Notes under the pieces: generated by a model
The model's input: the letters and a program-made list of their open reading frames with translations, nothing else
Told to the model about the DNA's origin: nothing
Databases searched by the model: none
DNA from: Candidatus Melainabacteria bacterium
GTDB taxonomy: Bacteria > Cyanobacteriota > Vampirovibrionia > Obscuribacterales > Obscuribacteraceae
Direction: 5' to 3'
DNA length: 64,000 bases
NCBI GenBank assembly: GCA_017307165.1
Contig: JAFKGK010000003.1
Coordinates: 62,001-126,000 of the forward strand
Program-made: the position numbers and the translations under genes
Shown here: positions 34,690 through 44,742 of the stretch, in pieces
Layout of the letters: every line of letters begins with the position of its first letter
Position numbering within the stretch: position 1 is the stretch's first letter

Positions 34690-35853
34690 GTGGGTTCGGA
34701 GACTGATGGCTTCAAAAGTGCTCTCGACAACGCCCTGAGCGATGGCGGTAGGTCGGTCGCGCGTCCGGCCGAGACCAAACCTCCAGATCTCGATTTTGAC
34801 CTGGTCACTGCTGCTAGAGTAAGCGGTCGGGCCATAGCTGGTGCGCCACGAGCTACGATCGATCATGTCATAGATGACATCCAGCACAAGCCAGTCGACG
34901 TCCTGGCCAGAGCGGGCGCGGCATTTGCTGTAGGTGCCATTGGCACAGTCATGATGAAAAATCCCAAAATTGCCGCGGCTTTTGCCGCTCCGTTTGTGGG
35001 CGTCGAACTGGCCAAGACCACTGTAGCCACAGGGACTTTTATCAATGAGGCTGGACGCACAAGAGGACAGGACGCTGAGGATCGCATGGCTCAGATTGGA
35101 CGCGATGCGCTCGGGCGCTCTGGCGCCAATTTTATCGAGTCGATCCCGGGCATGATCGCCGGAGGCGTCTTTGCATCTAGATTTGCAGGCACTCCTCAGA
35201 TCTATACGCGCATTGGTGACAAGATCTCGCAAAATGTACTCCTGCCGGTCAAAGACCGTGCGGCCTTTATTGGTCCAGGCTCCGAAAAGCTAGCCGGTTC
35301 GCTATCTGTAGGCGAGAGCAGGCTCAATGTCGACGCACTCGGTCGCTTGCTCTCCAGCAAGCACGATTACAAGGGCCTTGAGGTGGGGCGCACTCTCGAC
35401 ATTTCATCCATGCGCCTGAGCCGTACTATCAAAGGTACTGCGGATGACATCGGCTATCTGCCCGCATCCATCAAACCCGACAAGATCCCTTTTCACGTGC
35501 ATGGACCTGACGCCCCCGTCGGAGTAAGACCCTCTCTATCCGATCTCTCTGCCACCAACAACCTGGGCATCATCAAGCAGGGCGACAAGATGGCCTTCTA
35601 TGTCGGCAATAGCAACGAGTATTCGGCCATGGCGCGCACCGGCACCTCACAACATTTCTCCCCAGAGCTCAGGTCCATTATCATCGACCACAAGGCCCGT
35701 GAGGCCGTGCGTCTCACCGGCCAATTTAGCCCTGGCCAGGGTCTGACCAGCACCCTGGCGCAGCGACTCGATTTTGACAAAACCATCCAGACCCTCTCGC
35801 GTCTGGATATGACTCAGGTCTGGGCTGAGCTCAAGGCTATACCTGCCATCTGA
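34690..35853 (+). CDS. Protein of unknown function with central hydrophobic region
   Basis: 387 residues from a GTG at 34690 with GGAG 6 nt upstream. Residues 1-70 are polar. About 74-117 is Ala/Gly-rich and hydrophobic (ARAGAAFAVGAIGTVMM and AAFAAPFVGVEL) and could insert in a membrane, and a second Gly/Ala stretch lies near 150-165. The C-terminal 200 residues are mixed alpha/beta with no family recognised. No signal peptide. Same strand as the upstream TPR gene. Confidence 0.6.
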   Translation: MGSETDGFKSALDNALSDGGRSVARPAETKPPDLDFDLVTAARVSGRAIAGAPRATIDHVIDDIQHKPVDVLARAGAAFAVGAIGTVMMKNPKIAAAFAAPFVGVELAKTTVATGTFINEAGRTRGQDAEDRMAQIGRDALGRSGANFIESIPGMIAGGVFASRFAGTPQIYTRIGDKISQNVLLPVKDRAAFIGPGSEKLAGSLSVGESRLNVDALGRLLSSKHDYKGLEVGRTLDISSMRLSRTIKGTADDIGYLPASIKPDKIPFHVHGPDAPVGVRPSLSDLSATNNLGIIKQGDKMAFYVGNSNEYSAMARTGTSQHFSPELRSIIIDHKAREAVRLTGQFSPGQGLTSTLAQRLDFDKTIQTLSRLDMTQVWAELKAIPAI

Positions 35854-35983
35854 GCCATTTATAGCGCTTTGATATTTTCTTGATGCCTAAAAGTAAAGCT
35901 GACAGAGCCAATTTAACGATGCCTGAGCGCATCTCGGCTAAAATATGCCAATCGTGCAGGGTGGCCATAGCCGAGGATATACA

Positions 35984-36415
35984 GTGGCTGTACAAGACGG
36001 GTTAAAAGCCCACACCAAGTATTTGTGGTTTGAGACCAATCAGAGACGCGAGTATATACGCATCACTGACGAGGTGCAGCAGTTTTGCGACGAGTCTGGG
36101 CTCAAGGACGGTTTTATCCTGGTCTCGGCCATGCACATCACGGCCGGCATCTACGTCAATGACTGGGAAAATGGCCTGATCAAAGACATAGACAACTGGG
36201 TGGAGCGACTCGCACCAGAGGATCCCAGCTATCATCATCACAACACTGGTGAGGACAACGGAGATGCGCACCTCAAGCGCATTCTCATCAATCATCAGGT
36301 GACTATACCCGTGACCAAAGGCAAGCTTGATCTTGGTCCCTGGGAGCAGATTTTTTATGCGGAGTTTGACGGACAGAGGCGCAAGAGAGTCATCTTGAAA
36401 GCCCTGGGCATCTAA
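35984..36415 (+). CDS. yjbQ: YjbQ/UPF0047-family protein
   Basis: 143 residues from the GTG at 35984, preferred because GAGGAT lies 5 nt upstream and the family begins here; an ATG at 35945 has no ribosome site. Landmarks: [19 protein letters not shown], then [26 protein letters not shown] and [14 protein letters not shown]. The conserved His and Asp/Glu form a metal-binding pocket in this beta-sandwich family. Members can show weak thiamine-phosphate synthase activity, but the main role is unsettled. It precedes glutamine synthetase III by 20 bp, probably in one operon. Confidence 0.93.
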   Translation: MAVQDGLKAHTKYLWFETNQRREYIRITDEVQQFCDESGLKDGFILVSAMHITAGIYVNDWENGLIKDIDNWVERLAPEDPSYHHHNTGEDNGDAHLKRILINHQVTIPVTKGKLDLGPWEQIFYAEFDGQRRKRVILKALGI

Positions 36416-36435
36416 GCAAAATACGGAGAGAAAAA

Positions 36436-38703
36436 ATGACAGTGAAAGACAAAGGACACAATATGCCTACACGCGGTACCCATGCCACTCACGCTCAGGC
36501 CCGCTCACAGGCTATGCGCACTGCCAGCGCAAGAGAAGGCGTCACTGCATCGGTGGATTACACCAAGACTCCGGTGTCCGAGATATTTGGACAAAACGTT
36601 TTTAATCGCAACGTGATGCGCGCGCTCTTGCCCAAAAACGTCTACAAGGCACTCGTGCGTTGTCTCGATCATGGCGAGCCTCTCGAGCCTTCAATGGCAG
36701 ACATCGTTGCCAATGCAATGAAAGATTGGGCCATCTCCCGCGGTGCCACCCACTTTACTCATTGGTTTCAACCAATGACTGGATTTACTGCCGAAAAGCA
36801 TGATTCTTTCATATCTAGTGGCGATGATGGTGGCGCTATCCTCGAGTTTAGCGGCAAGCTATTGATCCAGGGCGAGCCTGATGCGTCGAGCTTTCCCTCT
36901 GGTGGTATCAGATCTACCTTTGAAGCCCGTGGTTATACAGGTTGGGATCCTACCAGCCCTGCCTTTTTGATGGAGTCTGTGAATGGTAAGACTCTATGCA
37001 TACCCACTGTGTTTTGCTCGTACTCCGGTCACGCGCTCGATAAAAAGACCCCGCTTTTGCGCTCAGTCGAAGCAGTCGGCAAGCAAGCACTCAAGCTCGT
37101 TCGCCTGCTCGGCAACAAGGAGTCCAAGCGCATCCACTGTACCGTTGGTGCAGAGCAAGAGTACTTTTTGATCGACGAGGCTTTTTATCTTGCCCGTCCT
37201 GACCTGATCAACTGCGGTCGTGCCCTCTTTGGTGCCAAGCCCCCTAAGGGTCAAGAAATGGAAGATCATTATTGGGGCTCGATCAAAGAGCGCGTGCTGG
37301 CCTTCATGATGGACGCCGAAGCCGAACTCTACAAGCTTGGCGTGCCGGTCAAGACTCGTCACAACGAGGTTGCACCAGCACAATTCGAAGTAGCGCCGAT
37401 ATTTGAGTCGAGCAACGTTGCTTGCGACCACAATATGCTCCTTATGGAAGTGTTTCGTAAGACTGCTCAAAAGCATGGTCTGCGCTGCCTATTCCACGAG
37501 AAGCCCTTTAGCGGCGTCAATGGCTCCGGCAAGCACAACAATTGGTCCATGGCCGACGAGCACGGCAACAACCTGCTCGATCCAGGCGTGACACCAGAGC
37601 AAAACATGCAGTTTCTCGTAGTGCTGACTGCCATCATCCGCGCCATCCACAAGTACGGTGCTGCCTTGCGTGCATCTATCGCCTTTGCGGGCAACGATCA
37701 CAGGCTCGGCGCCAATGAGGCACCGCCTGCGATCATGAGTATCTATCTCGGTGACAAGCTTACCGAGGTCGTACATACCCTGGTGCATGGCAAAAAAGAA
37801 GGCGGCAGCGCTGGCGGCAAAAAACTGCAATTGGGCGTATCGCACTTGCCCGAGTTGCCACGTGACGAGTCGGACCGCAACCGCACCTCGCCTTTTGCTT
37901 TTACCGGTAACAAATTTGAGTTTCGTGCAGTAGGCTCGAGCCAATCCATCGCCTGGCCCAACACCGTCCTCAATACCATCGTCGCCGACTCTCTTGAGTA
38001 TCTCCACAATGAGATCGAAAAAGAGACACAGGAGCTCAAAGATGTGACCAAGGCCGCAGACAAGGTCGTGCGCCGTGTCCTCGCCGAGCATGAGGCCATT
38101 TTGTTTAACGGTGACAATTACTCCAAAGAATGGCACGCCGAAGCTGCCCGCCGCGGCCTGCCCAACCTCGCCACCACTGTCGAGGCTCTGCCGGAGCTCG
38201 TCACCGATCAAGTCCAGGAGCTCTTTGTAAAATACAAGGTCTTGCAAAACGACGAGCTGACCAGCCGCTATACCGTCCAGCTCGAAAACTATTGCAAAAC
38301 CGTCAATATTGAGTCTCTACTCACCGCCAATATTGCCAAGGTCATGATCTTGCCGGCAGCGATGGAATACCAGCTCAAGCTGGCCCAGACCATCACTACT
38401 ACTAAGCAGGCTCTCGGCCAAGTCATGATGACCGAGCAAGAGTCCCTCCTGCGCCAGGTCTCGCAAAAGATCGGTGATCTGTACAATGCAGTGGACAAGC
38501 TGGAAGCTCTGATCAAAGAAGGCCATCAGGAAGAGCACGGCGACCATGGCGCTGGCGATCTCCTCGATCGTGCCCGCTTTTACGAGCAGCAGATAATCAC
38601 GGCTATGACTACCGTTCGGACCTTGGCCGACGAGCTCGAGACTGTGGTAGACGATGCCCTTTGGCCGCTACCCAAGTTTAGAGAGATGCTCTATATCTAT
38701 TAG
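36436..38703 (+). CDS. glnN: Type III glutamine synthetase
   Basis: 755 residues, close to the family size of 700-730 plus an N-terminal extension; GGAGAG lies 6 nt ahead of the ATG. GSIII signatures: VFNRNVMRALLPK, HFTHWFQPMTG, the SFPSGGIRSTFEARGYTGWDP motif, the catalytic EQEYFLID, NEVAPAQFEVAP and the SGKHNNWS ATP/metal loop. The cytoplasmic enzyme makes glutamine from glutamate, ammonia and ATP as a homododecamer. GSIII is typical of cyanobacteria, Bacteroidetes and some anaerobes. A terminator-like hairpin follows. Confidence 0.97.
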   Translation: MTVKDKGHNMPTRGTHATHAQARSQAMRTASAREGVTASVDYTKTPVSEIFGQNVFNRNVMRALLPKNVYKALVRCLDHGEPLEPSMADIVANAMKDWAISRGATHFTHWFQPMTGFTAEKHDSFISSGDDGGAILEFSGKLLIQGEPDASSFPSGGIRSTFEARGYTGWDPTSPAFLMESVNGKTLCIPTVFCSYSGHALDKKTPLLRSVEAVGKQALKLVRLLGNKESKRIHCTVGAEQEYFLIDEAFYLARPDLINCGRALFGAKPPKGQEMEDHYWGSIKERVLAFMMDAEAELYKLGVPVKTRHNEVAPAQFEVAPIFESSNVACDHNMLLMEVFRKTAQKHGLRCLFHEKPFSGVNGSGKHNNWSMADEHGNNLLDPGVTPEQNMQFLVVLTAIIRAIHKYGAALRASIAFAGNDHRLGANEAPPAIMSIYLGDKLTEVVHTLVHGKKEGGSAGGKKLQLGVSHLPELPRDESDRNRTSPFAFTGNKFEFRAVGSSQSIAWPNTVLNTIVADSLEYLHNEIEKETQELKDVTKAADKVVRRVLAEHEAILFNGDNYSKEWHAEAARRGLPNLATTVEALPELVTDQVQELFVKYKVLQNDELTSRYTVQLENYCKTVNIESLLTANIAKVMILPAAMEYQLKLAQTITTTKQALGQVMMTEQESLLRQVSQKIGDLYNAVDKLEALIKEGHQEEHGDHGAGDLLDRARFYEQQIITAMTTVRTLADELETVVDDALWPLPKFREMLYIY

Positions 38704-38733
38704 ATCGATGGATATGCGAGCAAGCGACTGATA

Positions 38734-38763
38734 AATCAAAAGAGGCTTCTCGAAAGCCTTTTG
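38734..38763 (+). terminator. Terminator-like hairpin after glnN
   Basis: AGGCTT and AAGCCT form the inner stem around TCTCGA, extended by CAAAAG/CTTTTG with a small bulge. It starts about 31 bp after the glnN stop and ends in TTTT. Confidence 0.6.
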
Positions 38764-38768
38764 CTGAG

Positions 38769-38799
38769 AGGGGATGGCCATTGTGGCCGTCCCCTCGTG
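38769..38799. repeat. Strong hairpin upstream of the kinase gene
   Basis: GAGGGGATGGCCA pairs with TGGCCGTCCCCTC, 13 bp with one G-U, around a loop of about 3 nt. No U-tract. It lies between the glnN terminator and the kinase start (38856) and could be a leader hairpin. It does not share the loops of families A or B. Confidence 0.6.
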
Positions 38800-38855
38800 G
38801 TATCGTACTCGGTGATTTTGCCTTCACTTCAACTTCTTTCTCTCAAAGGCCTTTC

Positions 38856-41834
38856 ATGTCGAGCGAACAAACTGATAGCTCCCAGTACCTCGATAAACTA
38901 GTAAATTTGTCAGAAAATATCGAGAAAACCGATAAAACATTCAATCCTGGGAAAGATATTGTTGAGCCCGGATCTATTTCAGGGCGTCTGGGCGGGGGAG
39001 CTCCGGTATTTAAGCCTCTGCCGTATCTATCGGGTGATCTCGCAGGCATGGACAATGCTTCTGATTCGGGACAGCACAAAAATCGGGCCAATCAAGCGCC
39101 CGGTCAGGATGGTACGCGCCCCAACCCAGCAATCAATCCCAAAAAGCCCAACGATCACACCGGCAACACCAGAGGCCCCCGCAGCGAACCATACATTTCC
39201 TATGGCCCTGGCTATCTGCCGTCCCCAAGCAAAGCTCAATCTTTCTCTCAGCACTCTCAAAGCGGCTCTAGCAACATTATCGACCATTCGGAGCGGCTCT
39301 TTCCCAAGGACGAGTTGCTAGGCACGATTTATTTAGGCAAGTACGAGCTCATCAGCCAACTCGGTGCCGGTGGCATGGGTGTAATCTACAAGGCCCGCCA
39401 GATCTTTCTCGATCGGATCGTGGCCATCAAGATGCTCAAAAACAATATGGGCTCGGCCAAGGCTCGGATAAGGTTTCACCAGGAGGCCAAGGCTGCCTCG
39501 GCGCTCAATCACACTGGCGTGGTCGGTATCAATGATTTTGGCATCGATGAGCTCGATCGGCCGTATATGGTCATGGAGTATGTCGAGGGCGTGACCTTGC
39601 AGGAGGTATTGCGCGAGCGGGCCATCCTGAGCGTTTTTGAGGCCTATCCTATCTTTATCGAGATGCTGGAGGCACTGGCTGTGGCACACTCACGTGGCGT
39701 TATCCACCGTGATATCAAGCCATCCAATGTGATGTTGGCCATGACCGCCGATGGCGGCGTGCATGTCAAACTCCTGGACTTTGGTATAGCCAAGGTCCTC
39801 GACGTCGATGACAACACTCTGCAAGATCTGACCAAGACTGGTGAGGCGCTAGGGACACCGCTCTACATGAGCCCCGAGCAGATCCAGACCAATCAGGTCG
39901 ATTTTAGATCCGACCTGTACAGTTTTGGTTGTCTCATGTATGTGTGCCTGACCGGCAATCCGCCACATATGGGCGAAAACAAAATGCTCACGATGGAAAA
40001 GCACATAAGCGAAAAAGCTCTGTCTCTTCGCGAGGCGTCTCTGGGACTGGAGTTTCCTCCAGGGCTCGAGGCGATTGTGGAGACCTTATTAGCAAAGTCG
40101 CCTGCTGATCGCTTTCAATCAGCTGATGAGACGCGCCAGGCCTTGATCACTGTGGCTCGGCAGATCGGTGTCTTGCCGCCTATCAGCCCTCTGATGGCGC
40201 AGCAAGGTCGTGATTTTGAACCTTACGGGCGGGCATGCGGGCTGGTCATGGCCCAGTCGCTCTCGGTGCTTGTGCCTCCTCCTTCTCAGGGGGATGAAAG
40301 CAACGGCTCCGGTGGGCAGCCGGTACAGGGCGGCCGAGTCTTGCAGAGAGAGACAGACTTTCCCAAGACTCAGCAGATCACAACTCGTTACGATGCAATG
40401 GCCAATCATCAGAGCAATATCATGGGCGAGACTCTTTATGATGCGCCGGATCAGCCATTGACCGAGCCGACAGTGATTCATACCATAGATGGTGCGCCTC
40501 CATTTCCTCCGTTGCCTGCCCATGCGTATCCTCAGATACCGCAGGCCCCTCAAACTGCGCCTCTGTCTCAACCTGGCCAAAACCAGCCCAACAAGTTTGC
40601 TCAGCATATGCAAAATGCCGAGGCCAATCTTAATAAGTATGGTGGCAATGACCAGTTTGCGACGGGCAAGCGTGCCGCTAGAGATAATGCTGCCGACGAT
40701 GGCTATAAAGACGATGATGATGCGGACAACATACAAGATGTGGCTCATCGGGTACGCAAGCCCGCCGCAAGACAGCAGGCCCCCGTCAAGCAAGACTCGA
40801 TCAAGACGACCATGATCATTGTCGGTGCCACTGCTATTGGTGTGGTGGGCATGATCGGATTTGGTGCCTTTCTTGCGGTGCAATTGATGCAGAGCAAAAA
40901 TACTCCTGCTCCAGCACCGGTAATGGCTCCGGCCTCAAACACCCTCGCACCGGTAGGTAATACTCCCAATCCTTCTCCAGGCAACGATCAGGTCCAGGAA
41001 GACTCCAATGATGATGACTTGGCCATCAGCAAGATCAAAAATAGCGGTAACTATCCGGAGGTGGCAGTCGACAAACAATACAATGTCACAGATAGACTGA
41101 TGCATTTTATTGCTGAGGCGCCAAATACAAAAGCACATCTCAAGACTCTCAATATTTCCAATACACGCATTGGCGATGACGGCTTAAAGGCCATTGCAGC
41201 AATGCCTATCCAAAATCTGATATGCGAAAATCTCTCGATCGGCCGCGAGGGCTGCAAGGCCATTGCCCGCATGCCAGGGCTGGTCAATCTCCGTATCGGT
41301 CGCAACGCTGGAGTTGATGACGCCGGGATCGCTGAGCTCGCAAAAAGCAAGACTCTATGTACCATCACCATAGGCGGCACTACTTTTGGCGTCAAGGCCA
41401 TCGAGGCCCTCAAAAAAATGCCCAGGCTCACGGGGCTTGGTGTGTCCTACAGCAAGTTGTCACCAGATGTGGTTGCGGCCATTGCAGGTTGCGATCATCT
41501 GGTGAGTCTCGAAGCTGCTGGTTGCGGGCTGAATACAGACGGCATCCGCAAGATAACTGGCATGAGCAAGCTGCAATCCCTCGATCTCTCCAATAATGAG
41601 ATCTCCAAACATTCACTGCAAGATCTGGCACGCATGCCGGCTCTGTCCAATCTATTTCTCGGCAATTGCAAATTGCCTGAGGATCTTTCTTTTTATCTCC
41701 TCAAGATCCCCAATCTCAAGCTCTTGCACTTTGAAAGAGGCAGCGAGATACGTTATCTCTCGGTCGCGCGCGTGCTCAAAAGCAAAAAAGGAGTGGAGAC
41801 GGGATTCGAGATCCCATCCACGCAGGGTATCTGA
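38856..41834 (+). CDS. Large membrane Ser/Thr kinase with C-terminal leucine-rich repeats
   Basis: 992 residues from the ATG at 38856 (AAAGG just upstream); the longer frame to 38781 begins in the upstream hairpin region. Residues 1-150 are polar and Pro/Gly/Asn-rich. Kinase domain 162-450: GAGGMGVIY, K192, HRDIKPSN (284-291), DFG 308-310, SPEQIQ; all catalytic residues present. A long Pro/Gln linker (about 460-645) precedes one membrane helix (about 649-672). The outer part has 8-9 leucine-rich repeats of RI-like style (LNISNTRIGDDGLKAI, LDLSNNEISKHSLQDL). It lacks the FP/DDL module of the other LRR kinases. A GGDEF/EAL gene follows after 5 bp. Confidence 0.93.
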   Translation: MSSEQTDSSQYLDKLVNLSENIEKTDKTFNPGKDIVEPGSISGRLGGGAPVFKPLPYLSGDLAGMDNASDSGQHKNRANQAPGQDGTRPNPAINPKKPNDHTGNTRGPRSEPYISYGPGYLPSPSKAQSFSQHSQSGSSNIIDHSERLFPKDELLGTIYLGKYELISQLGAGGMGVIYKARQIFLDRIVAIKMLKNNMGSAKARIRFHQEAKAASALNHTGVVGINDFGIDELDRPYMVMEYVEGVTLQEVLRERAILSVFEAYPIFIEMLEALAVAHSRGVIHRDIKPSNVMLAMTADGGVHVKLLDFGIAKVLDVDDNTLQDLTKTGEALGTPLYMSPEQIQTNQVDFRSDLYSFGCLMYVCLTGNPPHMGENKMLTMEKHISEKALSLREASLGLEFPPGLEAIVETLLAKSPADRFQSADETRQALITVARQIGVLPPISPLMAQQGRDFEPYGRACGLVMAQSLSVLVPPPSQGDESNGSGGQPVQGGRVLQRETDFPKTQQITTRYDAMANHQSNIMGETLYDAPDQPLTEPTVIHTIDGAPPFPPLPAHAYPQIPQAPQTAPLSQPGQNQPNKFAQHMQNAEANLNKYGGNDQFATGKRAARDNAADDGYKDDDDADNIQDVAHRVRKPAARQQAPVKQDSIKTTMIIVGATAIGVVGMIGFGAFLAVQLMQSKNTPAPAPVMAPASNTLAPVGNTPNPSPGNDQVQEDSNDDDLAISKIKNSGNYPEVAVDKQYNVTDRLMHFIAEAPNTKAHLKTLNISNTRIGDDGLKAIAAMPIQNLICENLSIGREGCKAIARMPGLVNLRIGRNAGVDDAGIAELAKSKTLCTITIGGTTFGVKAIEALKKMPRLTGLGVSYSKLSPDVVAAIAGCDHLVSLEAAGCGLNTDGIRKITGMSKLQSLDLSNNEISKHSLQDLARMPALSNLFLGNCKLPEDLSFYLLKIPNLKLLHFERGSEIRYLSVARVLKSKKGVETGFEIPSTQGI

Positions 41835-41839
41835 TCCAC

Positions 41840-43804
41840 ATGCAGCAGATCCGCAAGAGTCTTACCCTCCTTACTATCGCGTTTTTTCTTTTGAGTCTCG
41901 TGGCTGTAGCATCGATGATGGGCATCGGCAGGACGCACGATGCGCGCTGGTTTGACCTGCATACCGATATCGTGAGCGAGTTGCAGGATCTGCGCGAGTC
42001 CTACAAGGACATGCTCCTGGCCAGTCAGCGTTATTTGATCACTGGCGACAAGTTGCAGTTTTCGACTTTTGATACGGCCTCCAATCTGGTCAAGGAGCAT
42101 CTCTATGCGCTCAAGGCTCAGGATGGTGGCAGATTTGCCAACAGTGAGAAAATGCGCGGCATCACTGCGCGATTGACGCTGGTACTGGAGCAGGTGGCGA
42201 TGGATGTGCAGTCGCGCAAGGCACGTGATGTGTCGTTTCGCGATCGCATGTTTACGACTCGTGAGTTGCGCGAAGCCAGTCGCGTCTCGCAGGATCTTTT
42301 AGAGGTCGAGAGGCTCGAGGAGCAGGAGATCAGGGGGTATCTGGCACGCGAATCCAAGGCGCAGGGCAACGCACTGCCTATGATACTGATGCTGCTCTCC
42401 GCCTTGTGCGGCGTCTTTGGTCTGGCAACCATGGCTGGTGCCCGGCATGATGATGGCATCGCCAGTGATGCAACGAGCGGCGATCCCCAAAAACAGGCTT
42501 TGCAAGCCGAGATCGAGTCTTTGCAAGCTCAATTGGAAAGACTGGCAAATATCGATGATCTTACCGAGGCGCTCAATACGAGAGGTCTCGAAAAAGCACT
42601 GCGCGCCGAAGAAAACAGGGCCTTTCGGGCAGGCAATCAATTGATCGCCATGGCGCTCGATTGCGACAATTTTCAAAAAGTCAATGCCGCCTTTGGACCG
42701 CGTACTTCGGATGTTATCTTGAAGGAGATATGCAAGCGCATCAAGGCGACTCTGCGTCCGTCCGATCATGTGGCACGAGTGGACGGTGACGAATTTGTCA
42801 TACTCTTGCCCGATACTCAGCTAGCGTATGGTCTCAAAGTCGCAGAACGCATCAGGGCATCCATAGCTGACGCTCCGCTCAAAGCGGCTCAAGATCTGGT
42901 GCCTGTTACGGCTTCGATTGGTCTGACGGCTCTCCCCAGCCGCTCTCTATCCACGACCGAGGTCTTGACCTTTGCCCGCAGCGCGCTCAAGCGAGCCCAG
43001 CAAGAAGGCAATCGGGTTGCTCTTGGTCGAGATAGCGCTGGACTTACCGATGATATAGATATCGGTGACGATGAGCACGAGTCTCAGAGCATCGTCGCTC
43101 AATTGCTGGATCAGAGCCAGTTTAAAGTGTTGTATCAGCCTATCATCGATTTGCGCACCGAAGAAATCTCCGGCTACGAAGCCTTGTCCCGCGGTCCGGA
43201 TGGTGCTTTTGAAAGCCCTGGCGACTTTTTTCGCCTCTGCGTCGAAAACAATATCCTATCTACTGTCGATCTGCAGTGTCTCAAGCTTTGTTTGGCCAAT
43301 ACGCCCCCGATCGGCCACAATCGCCGCATTCATCTCAACCTTTTCCCCTCCACTCTCCTCGAGATCCCTGTCGATCAGCTTATAGCTCTATTTCCGGCAG
43401 ATCGCAAAGACACCACTTACTGTATCGAGATCTCCGAACAGCAGTTTGTTTCGGAGCCTTCGTATATACGCGATCATGTAGCGGCACTCAAGCAAGCCGG
43501 GATACTGGTCGCTATCGATGATGTGGGCTTTGGCCGGAGCTCGCTCGAGACTCTCATCCTGCTCGAGCCGGATTTAGTCAAGGTTGATCGGACCTATGTC
43601 GCTGGAGTGGCGAGCGAGCCAGCCAAGGCTCGTCTTTTGAGGAGATTGGCCAATGTAGCCAAGTCACTCGGGGCGGAAATTGTGGCCGAGGGTATAGAAA
43701 ACAAGAATGATCTACCGATTTTGATGGAAATGGGTATCAATTATGGCCAGGGCTTTTTGTGGGGCGGTCTCTTGCCTGTTCTGCCGCCTGCCACTATGAT
43801 TTAA
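41840..43804 (+). CDS. Membrane GGDEF/EAL c-di-GMP protein with CHASE3-like sensor
   Basis: 654 residues, 5 bp after the kinase gene. Membrane helix about 7-28, a CHASE3-like helical periplasmic region (about 30-170) and a second helix about 175-197. GGDEF domain about 230-390: the active-site motif reads DGDEF (315-319) instead of GGDEF, with an inhibitory-site RPSD (306-309) five residues ahead. EAL domain about 405-650: EAL 447-449, the Asn of HLNLFPS, EISE, DDVGFG, VKVDR and AEGIE, so all phosphodiesterase metal and base residues are present. The protein probably degrades c-di-GMP; whether the DGDEF domain synthesises it is uncertain. Confidence 0.93.
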   Translation: MQQIRKSLTLLTIAFFLLSLVAVASMMGIGRTHDARWFDLHTDIVSELQDLRESYKDMLLASQRYLITGDKLQFSTFDTASNLVKEHLYALKAQDGGRFANSEKMRGITARLTLVLEQVAMDVQSRKARDVSFRDRMFTTRELREASRVSQDLLEVERLEEQEIRGYLARESKAQGNALPMILMLLSALCGVFGLATMAGARHDDGIASDATSGDPQKQALQAEIESLQAQLERLANIDDLTEALNTRGLEKALRAEENRAFRAGNQLIAMALDCDNFQKVNAAFGPRTSDVILKEICKRIKATLRPSDHVARVDGDEFVILLPDTQLAYGLKVAERIRASIADAPLKAAQDLVPVTASIGLTALPSRSLSTTEVLTFARSALKRAQQEGNRVALGRDSAGLTDDIDIGDDEHESQSIVAQLLDQSQFKVLYQPIIDLRTEEISGYEALSRGPDGAFESPGDFFRLCVENNILSTVDLQCLKLCLANTPPIGHNRRIHLNLFPSTLLEIPVDQLIALFPADRKDTTYCIEISEQQFVSEPSYIRDHVAALKQAGILVAIDDVGFGRSSLETLILLEPDLVKVDRTYVAGVASEPAKARLLRRLANVAKSLGAEIVAEGIENKNDLPILMEMGINYGQGFLWGGLLPVLPPATMI

Positions 43805-43839
43805 ACGGTATCTCGACAATCCCAATCAAAGGCGTGCAA

Positions 43840-44640
43840 ATGACACAAGATATCGTTTCTGGCGGCACCGGTTCTGGTGGCGGCCTCAATCTCGAAGAGT
43901 GCTTCAACAAGGGGTTCGAGCTGCTCAAGAGCCGGTTTATGGGCTATTTGGGCATGGGGCTTTTGATCGGGGTCTTTTACCTATTGATCATGATCCCTTC
44001 GATCATGGCATTTTTTATGCCCAAGGATCAGGAAGGGCTCAAAATTGTCCTCAATCTGACAGGTTCTGCTCTCAGCTTTTTTGCTTCGCCGCTCATCGAG
44101 ATGGGCACCATCCGCCTCTTGATCGAGTTGTATGAGGGGCGTCCGGTCGGTGTCCAGACACTCTTTCAAGATATCCGCATGTATGGTTGGTTCTTTCTCG
44201 GCAAGGCTCTTTTGGGTGCGATGGCCGGTTTTGGTTTCTTGTTTTTTGTCATCCCCGGTATCTTTGTCTGCATTTTGTTTCAGTTTGTCCCTTATTTTAT
44301 CGTCGACAGGCAGATGCGCACTATCAGTGCCTTTAAGGCCAGTTTTGAAGCCGCCAAAGACAACAAGCTCATGCTATTTTTGGCAGGCCTCATATTTAGT
44401 GTCGTCACCGGTATCGGTCTTTGCGTGTTTGGTATCGGTCTGATACCTGCCACTATGTTTGTGCATTTGACTCTTACCTGCATTTACAAACAGCTTGCGG
44501 ACAAGGGAGAGGCTGGTCTGATCGTCTCCAACGCCGTCACAGGTGGTGCTTATAGTGGCAGTATGCGTAGCACTTTCAAGTCGGACGAGAGCATCCAGAT
44601 GCCGGAGCAACAGCTTCCTGACATGCCTGACGCCCCTTAG
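43840..44640 (+). CDS. Multi-helix membrane protein of unknown function
   Basis: 266 residues from the ATG at 43840 (AAAGG 8 nt upstream, 35 bp after the GGDEF/EAL stop); a longer frame overlaps that gene. A Gly-rich start is followed by about six membrane helices (near 30-56, 65-83, 115-150, 180-215). Pattern SRFMGYLGMGLLIGVFYLL and DRQMRTISAFKASFEAAKDN resembles DUF975/YciC-type integral membrane proteins, but I cannot name it firmly. It is the last gene of the kinase, c-di-GMP, membrane-protein unit and is followed by a terminator. Confidence 0.75.
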   Translation: MTQDIVSGGTGSGGGLNLEECFNKGFELLKSRFMGYLGMGLLIGVFYLLIMIPSIMAFFMPKDQEGLKIVLNLTGSALSFFASPLIEMGTIRLLIELYEGRPVGVQTLFQDIRMYGWFFLGKALLGAMAGFGFLFFVIPGIFVCILFQFVPYFIVDRQMRTISAFKASFEAAKDNKLMLFLAGLIFSVVTGIGLCVFGIGLIPATMFVHLTLTCIYKQLADKGEAGLIVSNAVTGGAYSGSMRSTFKSDESIQMPEQQLPDMPDAP

Positions 44641-44683
44641 TTAGCTCTTGGATACTGTATTTCCGGAACAAAGGCAATAAAAT

Positions 44684-44725
44684 AGAGATCCCCTACTAGA
44701 GTTGTCTGGTTTGGGATCTCTTTTT
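44684..44725 (+). terminator. Rho-independent terminator
   Basis: AGAGATCCC (44684-44692) pairs with GGGATCTCT (44713-44721) and runs into TTTTTATTTG. It lies 44 bp after the membrane-protein stop and closes the kinase operon. Confidence 0.88.
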
Positions 44726-44742
44726 ATTTGATTGGAGGGTCT

